A stretch of 64,000 nt of DNA. Origin: JBBSBL01 sp046330255 (GTDB taxonomy: Bacteria > Actinomycetota > Thermoleophilia > Solirubrobacterales > Solirubrobacteraceae). Both the position numbers and the translations under genes were made by a program. The notes beneath the pieces were generated by a model. It was not told the origin of the DNA and made no database searches. It was given only the letters and a program-made list of their open reading frames with translations. Positions within the stretch are counted from its first letter, which is position 1. Every line of letters begins with the position of its first letter. Positions 15,538 through 24,472 of the stretch are shown one piece after another. The stretch is taken from contig JAXLTC010000002.1 in NCBI GenBank assembly GCA_046330255.1, positions 868,001 to 932,000 on the forward strand, in the 5' to 3' direction.

Positions 15538-16353
15538 TCAGCTGATCGAGCCGGCCGCGACCAGCGCGAGAACGAGGATCCCCAGCCCGATCCGGTAGAC
15601 GACGAACACCGTGAGGTCGTGCGTGACCAGCCAGCGCAGCAGCCAGGCGATCGCGGCGTAGCCGACCACGAACGCGAGCAGCGTCGCGATCAGCGTCGGC
15701 GCGAGGCCGGGCCCGCCGCCCTCCCCCACCTTGCGCAGCTCGAACAGGCCGCTGAGCACTACCGAGGGCACGGAGAGCAGGAACGAGTAGCGGGCGGCCG
15801 ACTCGCGGTCGAAGCCCAGCAGCAGCCCGCCGGAGATCGTCGCGCCGGAGCGCGACACGCCCGGCACCAGCGCCAGCGCCTGCGCGAACCCGATCAGGAT
15901 GCCGTCGCGCGGTGTGATGCTCCGCAGGTCCCGCTCGGTGGTCGCCGTGCGGTCGGCGAACAGCAGCACCAGGCCGAACGCGATCAGCGTTATGCCGATC
16001 ACCGTCAGGTTGCGCGCGCCGGTCTCGATCTGGTCGCGGAAAAGCAGTCCGAAAACCCCGATCGGGATCGTGCCGATGATGATGTACCAGCCCATCCGCG
16101 AGTCGAGCGTGTGGCGCACGGAGGGGTCGCGCAGCCCGCGCAGCCAAGCGCGCGCGATCCGCCACAGGTCGGCGCGGAAGTAGATCAGCACCGCGGCCAT
16201 CGTCCCGAGCTGCACCACGGCCGTGAAGGCGGCGCCCGGATCCTCCCAGCCGAAGAACGCCGGGTAGACGCGCAGGTGCGCGGTGCTGGAGATCGGCAGG
16301 AACTCCGTGAGTCCCTGGAGCACTCCCTCGACGACTGCCTGGAAAGCGTTCAC
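15538..16353 (-). CDS. uppP: Undecaprenyl-diphosphatase UppP (BacA)
   Basis: Membrane enzyme of 271 residues that dephosphorylates undecaprenyl diphosphate to recycle the lipid carrier for peptidoglycan and glycan synthesis. Both signature motifs are present: EGVLQGLTEFLPISSTAHL at the N-terminus and PGVSRSGAT near residue 160, with about eight membrane segments. ATG 16353 is the natural start. It is transcribed divergently from the esterase operon (121-bp gap). The lipid carrier links it to the glycan island at the right end of the window. Confidence 0.95.
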   Translation of the reverse strand: MNAFQAVVEGVLQGLTEFLPISSTAHLRVYPAFFGWEDPGAAFTAVVQLGTMAAVLIYFRADLWRIARAWLRGLRDPSVRHTLDSRMGWYIIIGTIPIGVFGLLFRDQIETGARNLTVIGITLIAFGLVLLFADRTATTERDLRSITPRDGILIGFAQALALVPGVSRSGATISGGLLLGFDRESAARYSFLLSVPSVVLSGLFELRKVGEGGGPGLAPTLIATLLAFVVGYAAIAWLLRWLVTHDLTVFVVYRIGLGILVLALVAAGSIS

Positions 16354-16473
16354 GAGCGGCGGGGAACCCTACGCGACGCCGGTTTGCGAAAGGTTGGCGC
16401 CGGCCGCCGCCGCCCAACGGGACGCTAACCGGACGCTCGCCCGGGGCCATCGGCCCGCGCCTAGCTTGGCGGC

Positions 16474-17445
16474 GTGACCTCCGCTTTCCGCCTCCTCCAG
16501 GCCGGGCCTCCCGCCCGGCGCCGCCTGATCGCGGGGGCCGCCGCGTTCGTCGTCGCATGGCTTGCGATCGGCGGCTACGGCCTCTACGCCGAGGGCAGCG
16601 ACTACTACGTCTACCGCGGCTTCCCGCCGCCGGTGGTCCCCGCCGGCGTCGCCGCCGGCAAGGTGCTGACCGGGCACCTCTACTCCCCCGCGCTCGGCCG
16701 GCAGCGCTCCTACTCCGTGTACCTCCCGCCGGGCTACGCGCGCGGCGTCGCGCACGGCGCCCGCTACCCGGTCCTCTACCTGCTGCACGCGCCGCCCGGC
16801 AAGCCGGCCGGGTACTTCACCGCCGGCGCGCTGGCGGTGCGGATGGACGAGATGATCGCCGCGCACAAGATCGGGCCGTTCATGGTGGTCCTGCCGGACG
16901 GGCGCACGGGCGGGTCGTCGAACGACACCGAGTGGGCGAACGCCAACCGCGGGCGCTACGAGAGCTTCGTGCTCGACGTCGTGCACTCGGTGGACCGGCG
17001 CTGGGCGACGATCCGCTCGCGCGGCGCACGCGCGATCGGCGGGCTATCCGAGGGCGGCTACGGGGCCGCGAACATCACGCTGCGCAACCTGCGCACGTTC
17101 GGCGGCTTCCAGTCCTGGTCCGGCTACTTCGTGCAGACGCCCACGGACGCCTTCACGGGCGCCTCGCGCGCCGCCCTGCGCGCCAACAGCCCGCTGCTCT
17201 ACGTCGGGCGCCTGCGCGGGGCGATCCGCCGCTACCCCGTCCACGCCTGGCTCTACCAGGGCCGCCTGGACCGTGACTCGAGCCTGCCGCAGATGCTGGC
17301 CTTCCAGCGCGCGCTGCGCCGCGCCGGCGGGCACGTCAGCGCGCAGCTGGTCCCGGGCGGCCACAGCTGGCTCGTCTGGCGCGGCCAGATGCCCGCCGCG
17401 CTGCGCAAGGCGTGGATCTGGTTCCGCCTCGGAGGCGTCCGGTGA
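16474..17445 (+). CDS. Membrane-anchored alpha/beta-hydrolase (esterase-D/Fes-like)
   Basis: Protein of 323 residues with an N-terminal membrane anchor (~20-38) and an extracytoplasmic serine-hydrolase domain. Nucleophile Ser192 lies in GGLSEGGYGA. A likely acid is Asp266 or Asp268 (QGRLDRD), and His297 lies in GGHSWLVW. It is the first gene of an operon with a 4-TM protein (overlapping GTGA), a DUF2156 aminoacyl-lipid synthase and a DMT permease. Aminoacyl-PG hydrolases such as P. aeruginosa PA0919 are encoded next to their synthases. An esterase in this position may therefore remove the amino acid again (inference). Start GTG 16474. Confidence 0.85.
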   Translation: MTSAFRLLQAGPPARRRLIAGAAAFVVAWLAIGGYGLYAEGSDYYVYRGFPPPVVPAGVAAGKVLTGHLYSPALGRQRSYSVYLPPGYARGVAHGARYPVLYLLHAPPGKPAGYFTAGALAVRMDEMIAAHKIGPFMVVLPDGRTGGSSNDTEWANANRGRYESFVLDVVHSVDRRWATIRSRGARAIGGLSEGGYGAANITLRNLRTFGGFQSWSGYFVQTPTDAFTGASRAALRANSPLLYVGRLRGAIRRYPVHAWLYQGRLDRDSSLPQMLAFQRALRRAGGHVSAQLVPGGHSWLVWRGQMPAALRKAWIWFRLGGVR

Positions 17446-18014
17446 GGGGCGGGCTCGCCCGCGCCGGCCTCGGGCTCGCGGCCTGGCTGGTCGCGCTCCT
17501 GGCGATCGCGGCGGGAACCGGCGTGCTGTACCTGCTGCACGGCGGCCGGCTGCTGGAGGCCGGACCGGGCGTCGGCCATGTGCTCGGCCTGCAGCAGCTC
17601 GCGGGCGACGCCACCCAGCCGCTGGCCCGCGTGGTGCTCGCCTTCGCCGGCGCGGGGGTCGCCGCGGGGCTCGCTCTCGCGCTGCTGACTCGGCTGCGCG
17701 CCGACAGCGGCGCGCTGATCGCCGCCGCGACGTGCTGGCTGGTCGGCGTCGGCACGGGCGCCGGCGCCGACGCGATCACGCAGAACGTGAAGTTCTGGCC
17801 GCGCGTCGGAGCCCAGCTCGGCCGCCAGGCGAGCTGGGTGGAGGCCGGCATCGTGCTGTTCGCGAGCTTCCTCGCGATGCTCGCCGCGCGCGCGGCGTTC
17901 GACCGCGCCGGGAACGCTCCGCCCGCGGTCGCCGCGCCGCCGCGCGGGGTCCAACGCGAGTCCAACGTCGCTTCAACCCGCGCCCATGACCGCGGCGCAA
18001 CTATGGCCGCATGA
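17442..18014 (+). CDS. Four-TM membrane protein of unknown function
   Basis: Protein of 190 residues with four hydrophobic segments (about 7-32, 65-88, 92-115 and 130-150) and a polar C-terminal tail. I do not recognise a family. GTG 17442 overlaps the stop of the esterase gene, and its own stop overlaps the ATG of the DUF2156 gene (ATGA at 18011). This tight coupling suggests the three proteins work together, perhaps with this one as the membrane platform that the soluble DUF2156 protein lacks. Confidence 0.8.
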   Translation: MRGGLARAGLGLAAWLVALLAIAAGTGVLYLLHGGRLLEAGPGVGHVLGLQQLAGDATQPLARVVLAFAGAGVAAGLALALLTRLRADSGALIAAATCWLVGVGTGAGADAITQNVKFWPRVGAQLGRQASWVEAGIVLFASFLAMLAARAAFDRAGNAPPAVAAPPRGVQRESNVASTRAHDRGATMAA

Positions 18015-19240
18015 GAACCGGGATCGACACCATCCACCACGACGTCCTGCCCCTTGCGCCGGCCTGCCCCGACACCGGGCTCCCCGCCGGCGACCCGCTC
18101 GCCGACCACCTCGGCGGGCCCGCGACCGGCGACGACCGGGAGCTCGCGGGCGACGAGCGCCGCAGGGCGCGCGCCGCGGCGCTGCTCGGCCGCTACGCGA
18201 GCGACTCGCTCGATCCGTTCTCGCTGCGCCGCGACAAGAGCTTCCACTTCGCGGCGGGCGGCTTCCTCGCCTACCGCGCCGTCGGGCGCACGGCCGTGGT
18301 CGGCGGCGACCCCGTCGGCCCGCCCGGGCGCGCGGGCGAGATCCTGCGCAGCTTCGGGGACGAGGCGGCCGAGCGCCGCTGGTCGGTCGTGCTCGACGGA
18401 GCCTCGCCGAGCGCGCTCGACGCCTACCGCGAGGCCGGCTACCACTGCCTGCGCGTCGGCGACGAGGCGGTCGTCGACCCGCGCGGCTTCTCGCTCGAGG
18501 GGCGCGCGATCCGCAAGGTGCGCCAGTCGGTGACGCGCGTGCGGCGGCTCGGATGGTCGGTCGAGGTCGCGGACGCGACCGCGCTCGGCAGCGGCGCGCG
18601 GCGGGCGATCGACGACCTCGAGAGCGCCTGGCGCGAGCGGCAGCCGCGGATGCAGGGCTTCGCGATGACGCTCGGGCACCTCTGGGGCCCGGTCGAGGAC
18701 CGCGGCGCCGTGTTCGCGCTCGCGCGCGACCCGGACGGCGCTCTGCGCGCCTTCCAGCGCTACGCGCCCTACCGCGGCGGGCTCTCGCTCGACGTCATGC
18801 GCCGCGACGAGGACATCGCGAACGGGCTGAACGAGGCGCTCGTCGTCGCGGTGGTGGCCCGCGCGGCCGAGCTCGGGCTGCGCGAGGTGAGCCTCAACTT
18901 CGCCGGCTTCTCGCACATCATGCGCCCCGACCCCGGGACGCTGTCGCGCGGCGAGCGCGTCCTGCGCCGGCTCCTCGGCCTCGTCCACGGACGCTTCCAG
19001 CTCGAGCGGCTGGCGGCGTTCAACGCGAAGTTCTTCCCCGCGTGGCGACCGCGCTACCTGGTCTACCCGAGCGCGGCGAGCCTGCCGCGAGCGGGCCTGC
19101 GGGTCCTGCAGGCGGAGGGCTACCTGCCCCACCGCGAGCGCGAGCACGAGCCGGCCCGCCCGCGCCTCGCGCCCGGCCTCCCGGTGCCCGCGGCGGCCGG
19201 CGGCCTGCCGCCCGCGCCGCCGGCCTCGGTGGCGGCGTGA
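18011..19240 (+). CDS. Stand-alone DUF2156 (phosphatidylglycerol aminoacyltransferase C-terminal domain) protein
   Basis: Protein of 409 residues, no membrane segment. It corresponds to the cytosolic catalytic domain of MprF/LysX, which transfers an amino acid from aminoacyl-tRNA to a membrane lipid. Landmarks shared with the fusion at 989-4402 are KSFHFAAGGFLAYR, AVVGGDPVGPPG, LDVMRRDEDIANGLNEAL, VSLNFAGFSHIM and FNAKFFPAWRPRYLVY. The family also contains enzymes acting on lipids other than PG and with amino acids other than lysine, so the substrate is open. The last ~60 residues are Pro/Ala-rich. Third gene of a four-gene operon; ATGA and GTGA overlaps on both sides. Confidence 0.87.
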   Translation: MRTGIDTIHHDVLPLAPACPDTGLPAGDPLADHLGGPATGDDRELAGDERRRARAAALLGRYASDSLDPFSLRRDKSFHFAAGGFLAYRAVGRTAVVGGDPVGPPGRAGEILRSFGDEAAERRWSVVLDGASPSALDAYREAGYHCLRVGDEAVVDPRGFSLEGRAIRKVRQSVTRVRRLGWSVEVADATALGSGARRAIDDLESAWRERQPRMQGFAMTLGHLWGPVEDRGAVFALARDPDGALRAFQRYAPYRGGLSLDVMRRDEDIANGLNEALVVAVVARAAELGLREVSLNFAGFSHIMRPDPGTLSRGERVLRRLLGLVHGRFQLERLAAFNAKFFPAWRPRYLVYPSAASLPRAGLRVLQAEGYLPHREREHEPARPRLAPGLPVPAAAGGLPPAPPASVAA

Positions 19241-20163
19241 CCGCGGCGGTGATCGCGGGGCTGGTCTTCGCCGGCGCGGCGTCGGTCGCGCTCAACGCCT
19301 CCTACCTCGTACAGCACGCGGGCTCGCGCCGGGCGCCGCGGATCGCGGTGAGCAGGCCGATCGCGGCCGTGCGCTCGCTCTTCGGCTCGCCGCTCTGGCT
19401 GCTCGGCGGCGCGCTCGGGATGATCGGCTGGGCCCTGCACGTGGCCGCGCTCTCACGCGCCCCGCTGTCGCTGGTGCAGGCGTTCGCGGCGGGCGGGCTC
19501 GCCCTCACCGTGCCCGCGGCGGCGCGCTTCCTCGGGGTGCGGCTGACCGCGCGCGAGCGCGCGGCGGTGCTCGGGATGGGCGCTGCGCTGGTCGCCCTCG
19601 GCATCGGCGACCCGAGCGCCCACGGACATCTCGCCGCCCCCCTCCTGCTCGTCCTCTGCCTCGCCGCGGCGGGGCTGGCGGCGGCGCTCGCCGCCCGCTC
19701 GACCGGGCGCCGCACGGCGCTGGCGGGCGTGGCGGCCGGGCTGCTCTACGGGGCCGCCGACGCGGCCACCAAGGCGCTGACGCTGGCGGCGTCCGGCGGC
19801 GTAGCGGCCGCCCTGGGCTCCGGCTGGCTCGTGGCGGTGCTCGCGCTCAGCGCCGGGGCGTTCCTCTGCTTCCAGCGCGGCCTCCAGCAGGGGCCCGTGG
19901 TCCCGGTGATCGCGCTGATGACCGTCGCGACCACCGTGTGGTCGGTCATCTGCGGCCTCGTCGCCTTCGGCGACCCGCTCGGCGCCGGGCCGGCCGCGGT
20001 GGCGCTGCACCTGATCGCGTTCGCCGTCATCGGCGCCGGCGCATGGGTGCTCGGCGGGGGCCAGGCGCGCCTGGCCGAGCGCGGCGCCGCGGCGAGCGCG
20101 CCGCCGGCCGACCGGCTCCCCGCGCTGCGGCTGGGCCCCACCGCAGGCGGCTCCCGTGCCTGA
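19237..20163 (+). CDS. DMT family permease, paralogue of 4677-5600
   Basis: Integral membrane protein of 308 residues with about ten TM segments. The start GTG 19237 overlaps the stop of the DUF2156 gene. Helices such as ALHVAALSRAPLSLVQAFAA and GVAAGLLYGAADAATKAL align with equivalents in the other DMT permease of this window. It is the last gene of the esterase-TM-DUF2156-DMT operon. Because full-length MprF proteins couple synthesis to a flippase domain, this permease may translocate the aminoacylated lipid or import or export its precursor (inference). Confidence 0.85.
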   Translation: MTAAVIAGLVFAGAASVALNASYLVQHAGSRRAPRIAVSRPIAAVRSLFGSPLWLLGGALGMIGWALHVAALSRAPLSLVQAFAAGGLALTVPAAARFLGVRLTARERAAVLGMGAALVALGIGDPSAHGHLAAPLLLVLCLAAAGLAAALAARSTGRRTALAGVAAGLLYGAADAATKALTLAASGGVAAALGSGWLVAVLALSAGAFLCFQRGLQQGPVVPVIALMTVATTVWSVICGLVAFGDPLGAGPAAVALHLIAFAVIGAGAWVLGGGQARLAERGAAASAPPADRLPALRLGPTAGGSRA

Positions 20164-20215
20164 GCTGGCGCGCTCGAGCCCGACTCCGCAGCGGCTCCCG
20201 GTAGCTTTGCGGGAG

Positions 20216-20923
20216 ATGGCAGAGACCCCGCTGGAGATCCTTGTCGTGGACGACGAGTCCGAGCTCCGCCAGGCGCTGACGCGGATGTTCGAGCGCCAGG
20301 GCCACAACGTGCTTGCGGTCGCGGACGGCCGCGCGGCGATCGACCGCGCGAGCACGGCCCGCTTCGACGTCCTGCTGCTCGACGTGGCGCTCGGGGCCGG
20401 CCCGGACGGGTACGAGGTCTGCCGCACGCTGCGCGAGCGTCGCAACGTGGTGCCGATCATCATGCTCACCGCGCTCGACAGCGAGGCGGATGCGGTGCTC
20501 GGGCTCGAGGCCGGCGCGGACGACTACATCACCAAGCCGTTCGGGCCCGCCGAGCTGCGCAGCCGGATCAGGGCGGTGCTGCGGCGGGCCGGGCCGCGCG
20601 CCCTGGGCGAGGACGTCCTGCGGGTCGGCGACGTGACGCTCGACCGCTCGCGGCGCGAGGTCTCGGTCGAGGGGCGGTCGGTCAGCCTGACGTTCTCGGA
20701 GTTCGAGCTGCTCGCGGCGCTGATGGCCTCGCCCGGGCGCCTGTTCGACCGCGCCGCGCTCCTGCGCCACATCTGGGGCGACAGCTCCTACCGCGACCCG
20801 CGCGGGATCGACGTGCACGTCCGCCATCTGCGTCAGAAGCTCGAGCGCCACCCCGAGGACCCGAAGCGGATCCTCACGGTGCGCGGCGCGGGCTACCGGA
20901 TGGCGGCCGACGCAGCCGCGTGA
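20216..20923 (+). CDS. OmpR/PhoB-family response regulator
   Basis: Protein of 235 residues. The receiver domain has VVDDE acidic residues, phosphoacceptor Asp56 (LLLDVAL), the conserved Thr in MLTALDS and Lys in YITKPFGP. The C-terminal winged helix has TFSEFELLAALMASPGRLFDRAALLRHIWG and the stretch around IDVHVRHLRQKLERHPEDP. It is coupled to the downstream histidine kinase by a GTGA overlap. I prefer ATG 20216 because the receiver fold then begins within seven residues. A GTG at 20156, overlapping the upstream gene, is possible. Confidence 0.93.
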   Translation: MAETPLEILVVDDESELRQALTRMFERQGHNVLAVADGRAAIDRASTARFDVLLLDVALGAGPDGYEVCRTLRERRNVVPIIMLTALDSEADAVLGLEAGADDYITKPFGPAELRSRIRAVLRRAGPRALGEDVLRVGDVTLDRSRREVSVEGRSVSLTFSEFELLAALMASPGRLFDRAALLRHIWGDSSYRDPRGIDVHVRHLRQKLERHPEDPKRILTVRGAGYRMAADAAA

Positions 20924-22374
20924 GGCGGCTGCCCGTCCTGCGACTGCGGGGCCGGCTCGTGCTGGCGCTGCTCGCGGTGAGCGTGGCGACACTCGCGCTC
21001 ACCGCGCTCCTCGTCCTCCCGCCGCTCGAGCAGCACCTGCGGACCGACTCCCTGCGCACCCTCAGCGGGCAGGCGCGCGCGGCAGCCGAGGACTTCTCCG
21101 CATTGCCGGCGAGCGTCTTCTACCCGCGCTCCCCGCGCCTGCACATGTTTGCGCGCGGGGTGCGCCGCCACGCGCACGCGCAGGTGCTGGTCGTCGACGC
21201 CCTGGGGCGGGCGCTGACCTCGACCGACCCCGACGACTTCGAGCGCCACCCGGAGCTGGCCGGCTCCGGCGCCGTGCGCGCCGTCATCGGCTCGGGCAGC
21301 GACACCGAGGCTCAGGCGGCGCAGCCGTTCCAGGTCGCGGGGCGCACCTACGTCGTGCGGCTGGCCCGTGGGCTCGACCAGGTGGAGGCGGCGGCGCACG
21401 TGTTCCGGACGCGCTTCACGCGCGCGGCGCTGATCAGCGTGCTGGTCGCGCTCGTGCTCGGCGTGTTCCTCGCCACGCGGCTCGTTCGGCGGCTGCGCGC
21501 GCTGAGCGAGTCCGCCGGGGTGGTGGCGCGCGAGGGGCCGGCGGCCGAGGTCGCGACCGACCACACCCGCGACGAGGTCGGGGACCTGACCCGGTCGCTG
21601 GCGACGATGCAGCAGCGCCTGCGCGAGCAGGAGCAGGCGCGCCGCACGTTCGTCTCGACCGCGTCACACGAGCTGCGCACGCCGCTGGCGGCCATGCGCT
21701 TGCAGCTCGGGCTGCTCCGCGAGGATCTCGAGGCCGGCCCGGTCGACCTCGAGGACGCCCACCAGCAGGTGCTGGCGGCCGAGGGCCAGGCCGAGCGCCT
21801 GTCCCGGCTCGCGGCGGAGCTGCTCGACCTCAGCCGCCTCGACGCGGGCGTTCCGCTGGCGCGCGAGCGGATCGAGCTCGGCGCGCTCGCGCGCGCCACC
21901 GCGTCCGAGCTGTCCGCCACCGCGGCCCAGGCGGGGCAGTCGATCGAGGTTCCCGATGCCCGCGAGGCCTGGGTCTGGGGCGACGCGGGGGCGACCGTCC
22001 AGATCCTGCGCATCCTGCTCGACAACGCGCTGCGCCACGCGCCGCAGGGCGGCGCCGTGCGCGTCGTCGTCGGCGAGCCGGGGAGCGTCGCCGTCGAGGA
22101 TGGCGGCACCGGGGTGCCCGCCGCCCACCGCGACGAGATCTTCGAGCGCTTCCGCCGCGGGGAGGAGACCGACGACCGCGGCGGCTTCGGGCTCGGCCTG
22201 GCGATCGGGCGGGAGCTCGCGCGCAAGATGGGCGGCGAGCTGCTGCTCGAGCACGCCGCCCGGCCGACGCGCTTCGCGCTGCGCCTCGAGCCGGCGGGGC
22301 CGCACGCCGGCGGGGATCAGGCGGCGAGCAGCCCGGACAGCCTGTGGCCGAGCACCTCGCAGGCGAGCTCGTAG
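20920..22374 (+). CDS. Membrane sensor histidine kinase
   Basis: Protein of 484 residues, partner of the preceding regulator. Two TM helices (~11-33 and ~168-187) flank an extracytoplasmic sensor of ~130 residues with no recognised fold. Then come a HAMP region, the H-box STASHELRTPLAAM (His250) and an HATPase domain with N-box RILLDNALRHAP, G1 VEDGGTGVP and G2 GGFGLGLAIGRELA. Its signal is unknown. The last 58 bp overlap, tail to tail, the end of holB on the other strand. Confidence 0.92.
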   Translation: MRRLPVLRLRGRLVLALLAVSVATLALTALLVLPPLEQHLRTDSLRTLSGQARAAAEDFSALPASVFYPRSPRLHMFARGVRRHAHAQVLVVDALGRALTSTDPDDFERHPELAGSGAVRAVIGSGSDTEAQAAQPFQVAGRTYVVRLARGLDQVEAAAHVFRTRFTRAALISVLVALVLGVFLATRLVRRLRALSESAGVVAREGPAAEVATDHTRDEVGDLTRSLATMQQRLREQEQARRTFVSTASHELRTPLAAMRLQLGLLREDLEAGPVDLEDAHQQVLAAEGQAERLSRLAAELLDLSRLDAGVPLARERIELGALARATASELSATAAQAGQSIEVPDAREAWVWGDAGATVQILRILLDNALRHAPQGGAVRVVVGEPGSVAVEDGGTGVPAAHRDEIFERFRRGEETDDRGGFGLGLAIGRELARKMGGELLLEHAARPTRFALRLEPAGPHAGGDQAASSPDSLWPSTSQASS

Positions 22375-23459
22375 TCCACGAACAGCCGGGCGCGGGCGCG
22401 CGTGTCCTCGACCAGCTCGACGGCGGCGCGCAGGCGCTGCGGGTCCCTGCCGGCCGCGTCGCGTGCGAGCGAGTCCTCGCGGTCCGCGTTCGCGGCCAGC
22501 TCGGGGGCGCCCCAGGCGACGGCCGCGACGTCCCGGTACCAGCGCCCCGCGAGCGCGAGCGCGAGGTCGAGCGCGGCCCCGCGGTCGCGCCGCTCGGCGC
22601 GGCGCACGCGGTCGGCGCTCTCGCGCTCGAGCCGCCTGTGCTCCTTGCGCGGCGTGAGCGCCTTCGCCTCCTCGAGCCCCTCGGCCGCGCGCTCCCCGGC
22701 CGCGCGGCCGCGCTCGCCTGCCGTGGACAGCAGGTCGAGCCACGGGCGCCGCGCGGCCATCGTGCCGTCCAGGGCGCAGCGGGCGAAGAGCTCGGCCTGC
22801 TCGCGGACAGCCGACCCCTCCGCGCCCGCGAGCCAGGCCGCGGTGCGGGCGTCCCCCGGGGCCAGGCGCGCGGCGGCGAGCGCGGTGCTCGGCTCCGCGC
22901 CCGTGCGCTCGGCGACCCCCGCCGCGACCGCGTCCGCCGGGCGCGGATCGAAGCGCACGAGCTGGCAGCGCGAGGAGACCGTCTCCAAGACCTCGCCGAG
23001 GTGCTCGGTGAGCAGCACCAGGTGGACGAAGTCGGCCGGCTCCTCCAGCGTCTTGAGCATCCGGTTGGCGGCGCTCTTCTGGAGCGTGTCGACGCGCTCC
23101 AGCACGAAGACCCGGCGCGAGCTCTCGAACGGGGTGTGCGCCGCGGCCGCCACGACGGGCTCCTCGACGTCGGCGACGAGCATCTCCTGGGCGCCGCTCG
23201 GCGCGACCCAGGTCAGGTCGGGGTGGGCACCGCGCGCCACCCGCGCCCGGGCACCGGCAGGGTCCGCCGCGCCCTCGGCGAGCAGCGTCGCCGCGACCGC
23301 CGCGGCGACGGTCCGCTTGCCGGTCGCCGGCGGCCCATGGAACAGGTAGGCATGGGAGGGAGCGCCGCCCGGGGCCAGCGCCGGCCCGAGCACCGCGCGC
23401 GCGTGCGGGTGGGGCTCGAGCAGCGAGTCGAGGTCGGGCGGGGCGGCCACCGCCGCCAC
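22317..23459 (-). CDS. holB: DNA polymerase III delta' subunit
   Basis: Clamp-loader subunit of 380 residues. Visible landmarks are HAYLFHGPPATGKRT (P-loop, slightly altered), a stretch RVFVLERVDTLQKSAANRMLKTLEEP that replaces the Walker B region, LLTEHLGEVLETVSSRC (SRC motif) and the helical collar. This pattern is diagnostic for HolB/DnaX-like delta'. GTG 23459 is the start. Its usual partner tmk lies 1 kb away on the other strand, with a secreted beta-helix gene between. Confidence 0.9.
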   Translation of the reverse strand: MAAVAAPPDLDSLLEPHPHARAVLGPALAPGGAPSHAYLFHGPPATGKRTVAAAVAATLLAEGAADPAGARARVARGAHPDLTWVAPSGAQEMLVADVEEPVVAAAAHTPFESSRRVFVLERVDTLQKSAANRMLKTLEEPADFVHLVLLTEHLGEVLETVSSRCQLVRFDPRPADAVAAGVAERTGAEPSTALAAARLAPGDARTAAWLAGAEGSAVREQAELFARCALDGTMAARRPWLDLLSTAGERGRAAGERAAEGLEEAKALTPRKEHRRLERESADRVRRAERRDRGAALDLALALAGRWYRDVAAVAWGAPELAANADREDSLARDAAGRDPQRLRAAVELVEDTRARARLFVDYELACEVLGHRLSGLLAA

Positions 23460-23471
23460 GATACCCCGGCG

Positions 23472-24311
23472 CTACCGGGAACAGGTGATGCCGAGGCACT
23501 CGCGCGCGTCGCCGTTGCCGCGCGCGCGGTTGCCGCCACCGTCGATGCCGGGCCCGGTCACGTCCAGGTAGCGCGCGATCCCGAGCGCCGCGTTGCGGTT
23601 GGCGGTGTTGTCCTTCAGGAAGTAGGGGTAGAGCGCCGGGTAGTCGTCGATCACGACGATCCCGCCGCCGCCGTTGCGCGAGGCGCGGTTGCCGACGATC
23701 CGCGCGGTGGCGTCGCGGATGCGCATCCCGTCGAGGCCGTTGCGGTTGACGCGGTTGCGCTCGTAGACCGCGTCGTCGGCCTCGAACGCCTGGATCCCGT
23801 AGCCGAGGTTGCGGGAGATCCTGCTGTCGCGCACGGTGGTCGCCCCGCGCGTGAGCGTCAGGCCGTTGCCGCTGTTGCCCACCAGGCGGCTGTCGCGCAC
23901 CAGCAGATCCGGATGGGTGCCACCGCCCGGCTCGCGGAAGAGCCCGTCGACGTTGCCCGCCAGCCGCATGCAGCTCACCGTCCCGCCGCCGCCCGGGCGA
24001 ACCACGACCCCGTCCACGAACCCGGAGACCGTGCCGCCCGTGACCGTGACGCCGGGCGCCTCGAGCGCGATGCCCGCGCCCGAGCCGCGGCCGGTGATGC
24101 GGTGGCCCGCGAGGTCGACCCGCACCCCCGGCGCCGTCACGACCAGGCCGTCGCCGGCGCAGCCGGTCAGGTCGCGGGTGAGCCTCACGTCGGCGCTCAC
24201 GGACTGCCCGCAGGAGAGCGTGGCGGCGCCGGCTCCCGCGAGCGGCGGCGCGAGGGCGGTGACGGCCACGACGGCGGCCATGGCGAGCGCGGAGCGGACG
24301 GCGAGCCTCAT
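23472..24311 (-). CDS. Secreted right-handed beta-helix (NosD/pectate-lyase-like) protein
   Basis: Protein of 279 residues with a signal peptide (hydrophobic ~6-28) and regular PbH1 rungs ending in Asn/Arg turns: GITGR, DSRLVGNSGNGLTLTRGA, DSRISRNLGYGIQAFEAD, NRVNRNGLDGMRIRDA. The array of about ten rungs is a right-handed parallel beta-helix. Three Cys may form disulfides. No catalytic residues can be assigned. A clear ribosome site (GGAGGAGAAC) precedes ATG 24311. holB starts 12 bp after its stop, so they may share a transcript. Confidence 0.85.
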   Translation of the reverse strand: MRLAVRSALAMAAVVAVTALAPPLAGAGAATLSCGQSVSADVRLTRDLTGCAGDGLVVTAPGVRVDLAGHRITGRGSGAGIALEAPGVTVTGGTVSGFVDGVVVRPGGGGTVSCMRLAGNVDGLFREPGGGTHPDLLVRDSRLVGNSGNGLTLTRGATTVRDSRISRNLGYGIQAFEADDAVYERNRVNRNGLDGMRIRDATARIVGNRASRNGGGGIVVIDDYPALYPYFLKDNTANRNAALGIARYLDVTGPGIDGGGNRARGNGDARECLGITCSR

Positions 24312-24472
24312 GTTCTCCTCCGGGATAGGACCTGTCGCGAGCCTAGCCGCGCCGCCCGCGTTCGCGGGAAAACGTGGCGGGGGGCGGGCCCGGATACGAT
24401 CGCGCCGCGCGTGAGCCCGGCCGCCCGTCCGCCAAGTCGCGATACGTCCCCGCCTGTCGTCGGCGCGCTGCC

